Below, piece by piece: positions 54,855-63,704 of a DNA stretch of 64,000 nt (position 1 is the first letter of the stretch; each line of letters opens with the position of its first letter). The notes beneath the pieces were generated by a model, which saw only the letters and a program-made list of their open reading frames with translations, was not told the DNA's origin and searched no databases. This DNA comes from Bacteriovoracaceae bacterium (GTDB taxonomy: Bacteria > Bdellovibrionota > Bacteriovoracia > Bacteriovoracales > Bacteriovoracaceae). Made by a program: the position numbers and the translations under genes. Location of the stretch: the NCBI GenBank assembly GCA_018649885.1, contig JABIHA010000127.1:1-64000 (forward strand), in the 5' to 3' direction.

Positions 54855-55900
54855 GATCCCTCCGTAGAGTTTTTGCCACTAACCCCTTCAAATGGTGATG
54901 AACTACCACAGCCAGGAAAAATGCCATAATGGTCGTCAAAGGTTCCATAAAAATCGAAATGTTTTTCAAAACGAGTATTTTTTAACATCAAAAATGTATT
55001 TCCACAGACTTTCTCCAACTTTGCTTTTTCAAAGTTGTGATGGCCATCTAAATCAAATGATGTGGGTTGTTCTGAAATTGTTCCTTTATAGGCCACACTC
55101 TGTCCATAATCTTCACAGTCATCCTCAAGTCCATCAACTTTAAATAGTCTGTAGGTTAGGGAGTAAAATTCTGTTCCCTCTAGTTTTTCTTTGATCGAAT
55201 CATTTTCAATGGTAATTGGTTTTTTGCTAACACAACGAGCATCACGAAAGCCCACGGCCTTTGCAATCTTCAAAAAATCATTCCAGTAAAGAGCTCCACT
55301 AAGACATTCTCCGTAGAGAACTGGATCAGCTTGCAATTCGGCTGATATTCTTCTGCTGGCGTAAACATCTGAGAAATAGAATTCGCCACCAGACTTTAAT
55401 TTGTTGAAACAATCTCTTAGAACTTTTTCTTTATTTTTACATAAGTTAATCACGCAGTTTGAAATGATTAAATCAAAGTAATCATTTTTAAGGGGAGTTT
55501 CTTCCATTTCATCAATATTGCCTTTGATAAAACTAATATTGGGTTTTTGGTAAGAAAATTTCTCCGTGTGATAATCTACATACTTATTTGCAACGAGAAG
55601 TTGCTCATCTGTCATATCAAGACCTACAACTTCACCACTTTCACCCACGAGTTTTGAGGTGATATAAGCATCTCTGCCACTTCCAGATCCAAGATCGAGA
55701 ACTTTAAGGCCTGCTAGCTCACTGGGAATGGCAAGACCACAGCCGTAATACTTTCTATGAACTTCATCATGGACTAAGGACATTGCCTCTTTGATAAAAT
55801 TTGGCGGCGGCTCTAATGTGCAGCACGCGTTTGTTTTTAAATCATCAGACTCTTTTAATTCTTTTCCGTAGTACTCTTGAACTTCTTGGTGGATGTCCAT
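54845..55900 (-). CDS. arsM: Arsenite methyltransferase, ArsM-type
   Basis: 351 residues. YYGCG (Cys54), GSGSGRDAY (SAM site, about 71-79), SNCVINLC (Cys149) and YGECLSGALYW (Cys199) give the three arsenic-binding cysteines of ArsM, and the N-terminal CC at 26-27 is also typical. It methylates As(III). The C-terminal 80 residues (to SSPFEGVSGKNSTEGSCC) match the longer ArsM versions found in arsenosugar clusters. Start lies 46 bases inside the VTT-reductase gene. Confidence 0.9.
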   Translation of the reverse strand: MDIHQEVQEYYGKELKESDDLKTNACCTLEPPPNFIKEAMSLVHDEVHRKYYGCGLAIPSELAGLKVLDLGSGSGRDAYITSKLVGESGEVVGLDMTDEQLLVANKYVDYHTEKFSYQKPNISFIKGNIDEMEETPLKNDYFDLIISNCVINLCKNKEKVLRDCFNKLKSGGEFYFSDVYASRRISAELQADPVLYGECLSGALYWNDFLKIAKAVGFRDARCVSKKPITIENDSIKEKLEGTEFYSLTYRLFKVDGLEDDCEDYGQSVAYKGTISEQPTSFDLDGHHNFEKAKLEKVCGNTFLMLKNTRFEKHFDFYGTFDDHYGIFPGCGSSSPFEGVSGKNSTEGSCC

Positions 55901-58035
55901 ACTTTTTCACCTCGCACATAGCTATGAAATTTTTCTATAAATCTTAAAAGTTTTTCTGGTTTTCTATTTTGCTTATAAACTCCGGCCAGGTATTTATTTG
56001 CCTCGCTCATTGTTGGGTAGGGATGAATAGTTCCCAGTATTTTATTTAACCCCAATCCATGCTTCATAGCAAAGGTAAATTCGCTTAAAAGCTCTCCAGC
56101 ATTGTATCCAACTATGGTGGCACCTAAAATTCTATCACTTCCTGTCTTGGTGATTACCTTCACAAATCCTGCTGCTTCACCTTCACAAATGGCCCTATCC
56201 AAATCATCTATGCCATATTTTGTGACTTCATATGAAAGTCCTTGCTCTTTAGCTGCTCTCTCATTCACTCCCACAGTTGCAACCTCTGGATCGAGATAGG
56301 TGCACCAAGGAATTGTTTGATAGTCCACCTTGAATTTCTTCACTGCACCAAAGAGTGCATTAACAGATGTGTACCAAGCTTGATGGGCCGCTACGTGAGT
56401 TAGCTGATAGGGCCCTGTTACATCTCCGCAGGCGTATATATTGGGATAGTTTGTCTGTAGATACTCATTGGCCTCTATAGTGCCATTTCTTCTTAGTTCA
56501 ACCCCTAGCTCTTCAAGGCCAAATCCTTTGGTGTTTGCCTTTCTTCCAACTGCCACTAGCACCTTATCAAATTCGATGATGACTTCACCGATAGCACTAG
56601 AGCAAGTAAGCCGGTTACCCTTAAACTTAATGGCCTTGTGAGTTGTGAGAATATTGACTCCTTCTTTTTCGAGCTTATTTTTGACAAATTCACTGACTTC
56701 CTCATCTTCTCTAGCTAAAAGCAAGGGCGCCATTTCTACAACGCTAACACTTGAGCCCAGTCTATTAAATGTTTGTGCCATTTCTAGACCTATTGGTCCT
56801 CCTCCTAGAACAATAAGTCTTTTGGGAAGCTCTTCTAATTTCCAAAGATTTTCAGATGTTAATACATCTGCTTTTTCAATCCCTGGAATTGGGGGGACAA
56901 ATGGTGAGGCACCCGTTGCAACGACAATATTTTTTGTTTTAATAATTTGGCCGTTAACTTCGACTTCCCAAGGAGATATAATTTTGGCCTCTCCAGAGAA
57001 ACATTCAACTCCCAGAGATGAATACCTTTCCACAGAGTCATGGGGTTCAATTTTTTCTATAACCTTTTGAACTCGATTCATTACATTTTTAAAGTCGAAT
57101 TCTATTTCAGTACTTGTTAATCCCAGCTCATTTGCCTTTTTGGCCATATGAAGAATTTTTGCTGATTTAATAATTGCCTTTGAGGGGACACATCCCGTGT
57201 TGAGGCAATCACCTCCCATTTTATCTTTTTCAATTAAGGCGACTCTAGCTTTAACAGCGGCTCCAATATAAGATGTCACAAGTCCAGCTGCTCCTCCTCC
57301 GATGGCCACAATATTGTAGTCAAACACCTCGGGCTTTTTGAACTTTTTGTAAACAGAGTTTGCTTTAAATTTATCTACAATCTTTTTTGAGATAATTGGA
57401 ATTAGGCCAAGTACGGTGAATGAGAGAAGGATTGAAGGAGATAGTATGCCTGAGATCGATTTTAATTTTGAGAGCTGAAGTCCTGCATTAACATAGGCCA
57501 TAGTCCCTAGAATCATCCCTATTTGGCTGACGAAAAAATAAGTGTGAGTTTTAATTTTGGTAAGGCCCATTACAAGGTTAACTAAAAAGAAAGGGAAAAG
57601 AGGAACCAGCCTTAAAGAGAAGAGGTAGAATGCTCCCTCTTTTTCAATTCCCTTATTAATTGAGTTGATCTTGCTGGCAAATTTCTTTTCAACAAAATCT
57701 CTTAAAACTAACCTTGCCACCAAAAAAGCCAGCGTTGCTCCTATGGTACTGGCAAAGGAAACAATGATTGTCCCAGTAACAAATCCAAATATCGCACCAC
57801 CAACCAAGGTAAGAACAGTCGCGCCTGGAAGTGATAGTGCGGTAGAGACAATATAAATGAGAGCATAACTGCCAATAGTTAATATTTGATTTTGAGCATA
57901 AAAAGATCTGATGGAATCTAAATTTTGTTGGAAGTAATCCAGACTTAGATATGATTGAAGATTAAAAATCTTTACTACGGCTAGTAAAATTAAAATTAAT
58001 AAAATTATCAAAATTTTTGTTTGCTTCTTTTTCAT
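55855..58035 (-). CDS. VTT (TVP38/TMEM64) membrane domain fused to a flavin disulfide reductase
   Basis: 726 residues. Residues about 8-220 are membrane helices with the VTT motif (SLPGATVLTLVGGAIFG, LRLVPLFPFFLVNLVMG). Residues 240-710 are a pyridine-nucleotide disulfide oxidoreductase: FAD GGGAAGL, redox GGDCLNTGCVPSK (Cys277, Cys282), NAD motif VLGGGPIGLEMA and C-terminal HPYPTMSE. No C-terminal Cys pair as in mercuric reductase. Fusions like this occur in arsenosugar clusters. Substrate unknown; a membrane-tethered redox step on an arsenic or thiol compound is inferred. Confidence 0.88.
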   Translation of the reverse strand: MKKKQTKILIILLILILLAVVKIFNLQSYLSLDYFQQNLDSIRSFYAQNQILTIGSYALIYIVSTALSLPGATVLTLVGGAIFGFVTGTIIVSFASTIGATLAFLVARLVLRDFVEKKFASKINSINKGIEKEGAFYLFSLRLVPLFPFFLVNLVMGLTKIKTHTYFFVSQIGMILGTMAYVNAGLQLSKLKSISGILSPSILLSFTVLGLIPIISKKIVDKFKANSVYKKFKKPEVFDYNIVAIGGGAAGLVTSYIGAAVKARVALIEKDKMGGDCLNTGCVPSKAIIKSAKILHMAKKANELGLTSTEIEFDFKNVMNRVQKVIEKIEPHDSVERYSSLGVECFSGEAKIISPWEVEVNGQIIKTKNIVVATGASPFVPPIPGIEKADVLTSENLWKLEELPKRLIVLGGGPIGLEMAQTFNRLGSSVSVVEMAPLLLAREDEEVSEFVKNKLEKEGVNILTTHKAIKFKGNRLTCSSAIGEVIIEFDKVLVAVGRKANTKGFGLEELGVELRRNGTIEANEYLQTNYPNIYACGDVTGPYQLTHVAAHQAWYTSVNALFGAVKKFKVDYQTIPWCTYLDPEVATVGVNERAAKEQGLSYEVTKYGIDDLDRAICEGEAAGFVKVITKTGSDRILGATIVGYNAGELLSEFTFAMKHGLGLNKILGTIHPYPTMSEANKYLAGVYKQNRKPEKLLRFIEKFHSYVRGEKVWTSTKKFKSTTEKN

Positions 58036-58143
58036 ACTCGCCTATATATTTATTTCAGGTTCATCCCGGTTACCTTTGTTAGTGTGCCGAGATGGTATAT
58101 TGTTACACAAGATTATTTATTAAAAGGTGCAAGCATTAAAGTA

Positions 58144-58716
58144 GTGGACCCCGAATTTACCCAGAAGTTGAAAAATGGAGATAAAGACGCCATGTCTAAA
58201 ATCGTCCATGACTACTCGTCCCATCTATTCAAAGCAGCTCTGGGTCTAGGTTTTGATGAAAATGAGTCCAAAGAGTTGACTCAAAAAACCATGGTTAAAT
58301 TCGTGGAAGTGGTCCATAAATTTGAGGGTAGGTCTCATATTCGGACCTTTTTATTCGGCATTTTCTATAATCACGTTCATGAGGCGAGAAGATCCTTCAA
58401 AAAGGCCCAAAGCCATGACCCTATTGATGAAGTGGCGGAGTCGATGTTCGATGAGCGTGGCAATTGGCAAAAAGATGCCAGGGTAAGTTCCCCAGAAAAG
58501 TTTTTAGAAGCCTGTCAAACTATGGATATCATTGAATTATGCTTAGATAAGTTACCCATAAGACAGAAGATGGCCTTCACACTAAAATTTGTTGATTCCG
58601 CCGAAACGAGTGAAATATGTAACTTATTGACGGTTTCTGACACTAACCTAAGACAGCTGCTTTTTAGAGCAAAGAGTAGGCTGAGACTCTGTGTTGAGTC
58701 TCACATGAATAAATAA
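58144..58716 (+). CDS. ECF-type RNA polymerase sigma factor
   Basis: About 191 residues from GTG 58144 (DPEFTQKLKNGDKDAM); the open frame extends to 58021, which overlaps the divergent gene and is unlikely. Region 2 (ALGLGFDENESKELTQKTMVK, FEGRSHIRTFLFGIFYN) and region 4 (LDKLPIRQKMAFTLKFVDS, SDTNLRQLLFRAKSRLR) are recognisable. A zinc-binding anti-sigma candidate follows 10 bases later, so activity is probably controlled by it. Confidence 0.82.
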   Translation: MDPEFTQKLKNGDKDAMSKIVHDYSSHLFKAALGLGFDENESKELTQKTMVKFVEVVHKFEGRSHIRTFLFGIFYNHVHEARRSFKKAQSHDPIDEVAESMFDERGNWQKDARVSSPEKFLEACQTMDIIELCLDKLPIRQKMAFTLKFVDSAETSEICNLLTVSDTNLRQLLFRAKSRLRLCVESHMNK

Positions 58717-58726
58717 GGACGCGAGA

Positions 58727-58972
58727 ATGTTAAGTTGCAAAGAACTTTACGAACATTTGGCCAGTGGCAAAGAGCTTACTAGGATCCAAAAGCTTCAGTA
58801 TCCTATGCACCTTTTTATGTGTCACAACTGCAAAAAAATTGCCTCTCAATTTAAAACCATAAATTCTAGCTTTAAAAAAGTCGTGACCAAGAGAATGGAA
58901 AAGGCAAGTGAAGATAAAATTAGCGAGCTGGAAAAAAGCGTTTGGGAAGAAGTAGAGCGTAAAATTTCTTAA
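58727..58972 (+). CDS. Small zinc-binding protein, likely anti-sigma factor
   Basis: 81 residues. MLSCKELYEHLASG and HLFMCHNCKKI form the HxxxCxxC zinc motif of ZAS anti-sigma factors, followed by a helical end. No membrane segment, so soluble. Its position right after the sigma gene supports the call. It overlaps the convergent glycosyltransferase gene by 53 bases. Confidence 0.78.
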   Translation: MLSCKELYEHLASGKELTRIQKLQYPMHLFMCHNCKKIASQFKTINSSFKKVVTKRMEKASEDKISELEKSVWEEVERKIS

Positions 58973-60242
58973 AGTAAACTTCGAAGTAATTAAACAAAAT
59001 TGGAAAATACCACATGTGGACTAAAACCTCTGCAAGTCGGTTGTACTGGTAATATCCATAAGGGGTATAAGACAGGCAGCTAAAAAAGGCGTAGGCCATG
59101 GCCCACTTATTTTTTGTATATAGTGAAAATAGTAAAAACCAAATTGTGTACCAGGGATTGAATACAGGTGAGAAAAATATCATGGAGCTGTGAAGGATCA
59201 CTCCTGCTTCAAAAAAGGCACCTTTTTGCAGAGGCCTTGTCATCACTTTTAAATGCACAAGAGTCACGACCATTAAAAATGCTGCAAATGTAATCTGCCT
59301 CGCCAGTGGAATTTCTAGTTCAAGTAGATTAACTAAAAGTGAGTAAAATCCGGGAATCCATACCCAGTCCTTACTAAAACTGAGTACACCACTAAGTAAA
59401 TTCAAATCAGTGATGTGGAACCAAAAAAATAGTCCAAGAGATAGGGGAATAAAAGCTGAAGCTAATATGCTCCTAACTTTGTTAATAGGTGTGGTTTTAT
59501 TTGTAATAAAAAAAATAGGGAGAGTCACCACGCCAATGAGTTTGCTCCAAAAGCTCATGAAATAAAGTCCATAGGTTAATAGCGTTCGTTTCCCATCTTT
59601 TTCCTTCAGCGCAAAAAGAGGTAATAGAAAAACTGCTGCAAAAAGATCTATATGAACAGCTTGAATATATTCTTTTTGTAAAAGAGGAAAAAATACACAT
59701 AAGTAAAGAGCAGGCGTATTTCTTTTTGTGAAAAACCTAAATACTAAAGCAATCAGAAGTGCATTGAGGAGCATTAAACCCCGGAAAGCAAATTCGAAGG
59801 GGAGCTTGGCCACCAGGCTAAACCACAGTATTCCCAGCGGAGGATAAATCGTCGTGAGGTTGGAAAACCCAATACGATTTTTAGCCGCGTATTCGATATG
59901 TGACAGGGCCGCGTGGTCTGGGGATAGAAGGTAGGGGCTGAGGCCACTGGCCATAACTTTCCCCTCCCATATATAGCGGTAATGATCATTTTCAAAAATT
60001 GGTGAGTGAGAACACATTACCATTACCACACCGATGAAAAAGGCCACAGGTGAGAGTTCAAAATTAGTGGAGTGTTTTTTTAAAAGCACTAAGCACAAGG
60101 CCAGAAATCCAAAATTGTATAAGATGTAATAGATACCACCAAAGTACTCCGGTCCCGGAGATTTTAGTGCGTAGGAAACTACTGCTAGGAAAAGTGCATT
60201 AAGTATCCAAAGAAAATTGATCTTATTTTTTGTCATATCCAT
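58920..60242 (-). CDS. Polytopic membrane glycosyltransferase (GT87-like)
   Basis: 440 residues, about eleven membrane helices. FENDHYRYIWEGKVMASGLSP early in the protein is the conserved loop D-x-Y-R-Y-x-W-E-G of C-family polyprenyl-linked mannosyl- or arabinosyltransferases. It may use polyprenyl-phosphate sugars made by the divergently encoded GT2 enzyme. Divergent from it by 63 bases. Confidence 0.78.
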   Translation of the reverse strand: MDMTKNKINFLWILNALFLAVVSYALKSPGPEYFGGIYYILYNFGFLALCLVLLKKHSTNFELSPVAFFIGVVMVMCSHSPIFENDHYRYIWEGKVMASGLSPYLLSPDHAALSHIEYAAKNRIGFSNLTTIYPPLGILWFSLVAKLPFEFAFRGLMLLNALLIALVFRFFTKRNTPALYLCVFFPLLQKEYIQAVHIDLFAAVFLLPLFALKEKDGKRTLLTYGLYFMSFWSKLIGVVTLPIFFITNKTTPINKVRSILASAFIPLSLGLFFWFHITDLNLLSGVLSFSKDWVWIPGFYSLLVNLLELEIPLARQITFAAFLMVVTLVHLKVMTRPLQKGAFFEAGVILHSSMIFFSPVFNPWYTIWFLLFSLYTKNKWAMAYAFFSCLSYTPYGYYQYNRLAEVLVHMWYFPILFNYFEVYFKKFYALLLPKRFFPAR

Positions 60243-60305
60243 TAGTGTGAAATATATGTAAATTGTGACACTTTTTCAAACGAGGTCGTAATTAGTAAAA
60301 AAGAT

Positions 60306-61016
60306 GTGATTGTCATTATCCCCGCCTTGAATGAAGAAGATTCTATCGGCTTGGTTTTACAAGAGATTCCCATGAAAAGGGTCAAACAAGTTATTGTTGT
60401 TAATAATGACTCAAGTGATCAAACAGCTTGTGTTGCAACCAAGCATGGCGCTCATGTGGTTCATGAACCAATTCGTGGCTACGGTAAGTGTTGCCTGACA
60501 GGAATCGCTGAGGCCAGAAAAGATCCAGCTGACATAGTGGTTTTTTTAGATGGAGATTACTCTGATCACCCAGAGGAGATGGACCAACTCCTTTCTAAGC
60601 TTGATAGCGGATACGACTTTGTCATAGGAAGTAGAATGCTTGGAAAAGCAAAGCCGGGGGCGCTTCTTCCTCAGGCCCGGTTTGGAAACTGGCTGGCCAC
60701 AACACTTACTAAATGGTTTTTTGGAGGAGTTGCCTTCTCTGACCTGGGACCATTCAGGGCCATTAAGTGGAGCTCGCTTGAGAGAATAAAAATGTGCGAT
60801 GAAGACTTTGGTTGGACTATGGAGATGCAAGTTAAGGCCATAAGCTTTGGGCTTAAATACACAGAAGTCAGCGTCAGTTATCGAAAGCGCGTAGGAGTTT
60901 CTAAAATTACCGGAACAGTCTGCGGAACTATCAAGGCCGGTTACAAAATTCTCTATACTATTTTTAAGTACCGCATTCTTAGTTGGATTAAATCAAGCTC
61001 ATTTTCTTCAAAATAA
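60306..61016 (+). CDS. GT2 family glycosyltransferase (polyprenyl-phosphate sugar synthase-like)
   Basis: 236 residues from GTG 60306. IPALNEEDSIGLVLQEIP, VVNNDSSDQTACVA, HEPIRGYGKCCLTGI and FLDGDYSDHPEEM (DxD-type) are conserved GT2 motifs; YRKRVGVSKITGT sits in the C-terminal part. No membrane helix except possibly at the end. A GAGG at 60280 precedes ATT AGT AAA in frame, so an earlier non-ATG start is possible. Likely pairs with the GT87-like membrane enzyme. Confidence 0.85.
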   Translation: MIVIIPALNEEDSIGLVLQEIPMKRVKQVIVVNNDSSDQTACVATKHGAHVVHEPIRGYGKCCLTGIAEARKDPADIVVFLDGDYSDHPEEMDQLLSKLDSGYDFVIGSRMLGKAKPGALLPQARFGNWLATTLTKWFFGGVAFSDLGPFRAIKWSSLERIKMCDEDFGWTMEMQVKAISFGLKYTEVSVSYRKRVGVSKITGTVCGTIKAGYKILYTIFKYRILSWIKSSSFSSK

Positions 61017-61046
61017 CAAATACATAGAGTAGCTTACAGGGGAAGT

Positions 61047-61147
61047 GTCCCGATCTCTTTCTCGGGACGCTTTGTCCCCAAGGCTATTGCCATCCTCAAA
61101 TTCATTGACTAAAACTAAGTCAACTAGAAAACGGAACGTAGTGTCCC
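61047..61147. promoter_or_regulatory. GTCCC/GGGAC palindromes upstream of a secreted-protein gene
   Basis: GTCCCGA-N8-TCGGGAC (61047-61068) overlaps GGGAC-GCTTT-GTCCC (61064-61078). A further GGAAC-GTAGT-GTCCC lies at 61133-61147, 18 bases before the next start. The last two boxes have the form found in both arms at 10872-10914. Probable regulator sites or RNA hairpins. Confidence 0.55.
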
Positions 61148-61165
61148 GACAACTTTGGAGAAGAT

Positions 61166-61756
61166 ATGAAATACTTGGTTTTAACATTTGTAATGGTTGC
61201 ATCTCTTATGGGAAGAGAGGCCCACGCCCTAACAGTAAGTGTTGCCCCGCTTAAAGCAAAAGCAGAAGTTTCAGCATTTGGCCTAACAATTAAAGCAAAC
61301 GGTGAAGCGGCAGTTGTGCTAGCTGGCAAGATGGCACAAGAGGCTGCGGAGATTGCAGGAATGACTATTAATACAGCAAAGGATGTAATTGTTCTCACAG
61401 GCAGTGAAGTTGATGAGTTCTTAAGAAATGCAGCAGGTGTTGGTTACGATGTTTCTAAGAGAGTATGGCTTGAAACTAAAGAAGTAGGAGAGTTTGCTCT
61501 TAATGTGGTGAGATCAGCTTACGAGTACCACAAGCTTGCAGTTAACTTTACTTACAAACAATCAAAAAAAGTTATTAAGAAACTTGGAAAAGGATTGAAA
61601 AAAATCAGCAAAAAAGGAGTTTATTTTATCTCTAGAACTGGCGAGCGAACTTTAAAAACTGGAGAGGAAGTTCTTCTAACAGTTGTTTCAACTCCGGTTT
61701 ACTTAGCTTGCTTGATTACTTATCCAATATTCAACTTTTGTGATCTTGATCTTTAA
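61166..61756 (+). CDS. Exported small protein, alanine/lysine-rich
   Basis: 196 residues; GGAGAAG before the ATG, signal peptide MKYLVLTFVMVASLMGREAHA. The mature part alternates hydrophobic helices (AVVLAGKMAQEAAEIAGM) with basic segments (KQSKKVIKKLGKGLKKISKK). No known family. Preceded by the GTCCC boxes and followed by a strong terminator, so a single-gene unit. Confidence 0.7.
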   Translation: MKYLVLTFVMVASLMGREAHALTVSVAPLKAKAEVSAFGLTIKANGEAAVVLAGKMAQEAAEIAGMTINTAKDVIVLTGSEVDEFLRNAAGVGYDVSKRVWLETKEVGEFALNVVRSAYEYHKLAVNFTYKQSKKVIKKLGKGLKKISKKGVYFISRTGERTLKTGEEVLLTVVSTPVYLACLITYPIFNFCDLDL

Positions 61757-61778
61757 AATTTAATAAACAAAAAATGAA

Positions 61779-61808
61779 AAGGGAGCTAGCTGGCTCCCTT
61801 TTTTTTAT
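61779..61808. terminator. Rho-independent terminator, probably bidirectional
   Basis: AAGGGAGC and GCTCCCTT form a stem with a 6-base loop followed by T8; the complement also ends in a T-rich run, serving the convergent 61809-62729 gene. Confidence 0.88.
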
Positions 61809-62729
61809 TTAAAGTTTAAAATTGGTATTTAAGATTTGATTGCTCCAAGAAATCCTTTTTTGATCATTTATAGAGTAACCATACAGTGAATCACCTATCA
61901 GAGTGTATATGGCTTTTTGTTCAACTCTTTTTTCGAAGTCTTTATCAACATGTCCAGAATAATTTTCCACTACCATATGATAAAATTTACGATTAGATGC
62001 CCATATACAAGCAAAGTCTGCTGCTGGATCTCCAATGGCCATATCTGTCCAGTCGATAATTCCGGTGATCTTATTTTCTGCTCCCCCACAAATAATATGT
62101 TCAACACCTAAATCATTGTGAGTGAGAACCTTTTTTCCAAGAAAAGGTGTAATGCCCTTGTACTTTTCAAAGAGTATATTGAATTTATTCCATACACTTA
62201 TTGGAATCATACCTTTCATTTCTTCAAGATTTTTTTTTGTCTCATCTCTAAAGTCTTTTGTAACTTCACTTCTTTCTTCAAAAATAGAGAGGTTTTCAAT
62301 TTTTTTCAATGTATTCAAACTGTGCAAGGTCGTTAAAAAATCTCCCATGGTTTTTGCGTTAGCGATTGTTGCATATTGACTGGGAGGTATCTCGATAATG
62401 GGAGCACCTTCAATTTTTTTATAACCACCGATTGTATTGGGGAAGACCTTCGAGGAATGAGAAATAAATGAATAATCTGGGGATAAAATGGGAAGCGAGT
62501 CGCTTAAAAGCTTCATCACCTCTAGTTCTTTGTTGAATAAGGAGTTGTATTTGTCTCGTCTAGGAAAACGAAAGATAAATTCAGCGTTGATTTCAAAACA
62601 ATTAAAATCCCATCCACTACCAAGAAATTTTATAGATGATACTAAAAGTTCGGGAAAAGCTTCAGCCAGAATAAGTTTCGCCTTCGCACAATCCAAAGAA
62701 TATTGATCTTCCCACTGCTTTGGGTCCAT
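61809..62729 (-). CDS. Aminoglycoside phosphotransferase-family protein
   Basis: 306 residues. LTHNDLGVEHI (catalytic Asp/Asn) and IDWTDMAIGDPAADFA (metal-binding Asp) are the APH motifs; RFPRRDKY and GGYKKIEGAP match the N-lobe. Substrate is unknown; such genes often act on metabolites and not on antibiotics. The GNAT gene is 8 bases upstream on the same strand. Confidence 0.85.
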   Translation of the reverse strand: MDPKQWEDQYSLDCAKAKLILAEAFPELLVSSIKFLGSGWDFNCFEINAEFIFRFPRRDKYNSLFNKELEVMKLLSDSLPILSPDYSFISHSSKVFPNTIGGYKKIEGAPIIEIPPSQYATIANAKTMGDFLTTLHSLNTLKKIENLSIFEERSEVTKDFRDETKKNLEEMKGMIPISVWNKFNILFEKYKGITPFLGKKVLTHNDLGVEHIICGGAENKITGIIDWTDMAIGDPAADFACIWASNRKFYHMVVENYSGHVDKDFEKRVEQKAIYTLIGDSLYGYSINDQKRISWSNQILNTNFKL

Positions 62730-62737
62730 GGTATGCC

Positions 62738-63307
62738 TTACTCAATTCCCAGGAGTTTTTTTATTTCTGAGTCTGGTTTAATTTCACCAACCCGGTATTC
62801 AAGCATCTTTTTTCTCAATTGGTTGGGGTAATAACTAAGATGTATAAGAGTGCCAAATATATCTGATATTTCCATAGAGGTAATAACAAAGCCCGCTTTT
62901 AGCTTGGCTATAATAATAGGATTATTGGTAGGAGTGTGACGACTAAAAATTTCTTGAAAACCAAGGTCTTCGATTCTCGTCATCATCTCTTTTAAGAGTT
63001 TAGAATATAATCCTTTTCTTCTGTGCTTTGGTAAAATTGCAGAGTTGCACATATAAAAACGAATATTTGATTCTTGATATCCCCAGCTCCATCCAACAAA
63101 CTCATCACCACGATAAATTCCTAGGTTAATTCTTATAGGTTCACCAAGGTTGGACTTAAGCGAATTGGATTTTGCGAGCTCTTCTTCTGATAATGCATTT
63201 CTCAAACTAAAAATTTGGGACTCATCCTCAAATATTCTTTTGCCATGAGGAACCCAAAGTTCACCAAACTCTCGAGTCGAAATTTCTCTGATTTGATATT
63301 CACTCAT
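62738..63307 (-). CDS. GNAT-family acetyltransferase
   Basis: 189 residues. AILPKHRRKGLYSKLLKEMM is the acetyl-CoA pyrophosphate-binding motif A (R-x-x-G-x-x-x). Followed by the phosphotransferase gene with an 8-base gap, so both probably modify small molecules. Substrate unknown. Confidence 0.83.
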   Translation of the reverse strand: MSEYQIREISTREFGELWVPHGKRIFEDESQIFSLRNALSEEELAKSNSLKSNLGEPIRINLGIYRGDEFVGWSWGYQESNIRFYMCNSAILPKHRRKGLYSKLLKEMMTRIEDLGFQEIFSRHTPTNNPIIIAKLKAGFVITSMEISDIFGTLIHLSYYPNQLRKKMLEYRVGEIKPDSEIKKLLGIE

Positions 63308-63310
63308 AAT

Positions 63311-63535
63311 CTACTCTTTTTTTGCTTTCTTTTCAGCCCGCTTTACATTTTCAAGAAGCTCTTTACATGCAGGTTCATCCATTTCAAAAAGAGGATGACT
63401 CTTTGGCAGGTCTTTACTTGATGAATGGGCCTCCATGGCACTTAACCTATTTTTAATAGTAATTCGCAATTTTCTTAACTCTTTTTGATTCCAACTAGCG
63501 AGATCTGAAATGTCTTTAAGAGATATGTTGGCCAT
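63311..63535 (-). CDS. Small helical cytoplasmic protein
   Basis: 74 residues from ATG 63535 with AAAGGA upstream; a longer frame reaches 63562. Very charged: SWNQKELRKLRITIKNRLSA and a basic end RAEKKAKKE. First gene of the unit with the GNAT and phosphotransferase genes (3-base gap). Function unknown. Confidence 0.65.
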   Translation of the reverse strand: MANISLKDISDLASWNQKELRKLRITIKNRLSAMEAHSSSKDLPKSHPLFEMDEPACKELLENVKRAEKKAKKE

Positions 63536-63704
63536 ATTAGTTCCTTTAATTTGTAAAAACAATGCACTGGATAAGTCGGATTCTAGTCAATTGAATAGAA
63601 GCAGGCAAGGGGAGTGGAAAGAATTTAAATTGATAATATGAGTAGGCCCAACCTTTTGTTTTTTAAGAGAAAACTCGCTATGTAGATTTAATATACCTGC
63701 TAAA

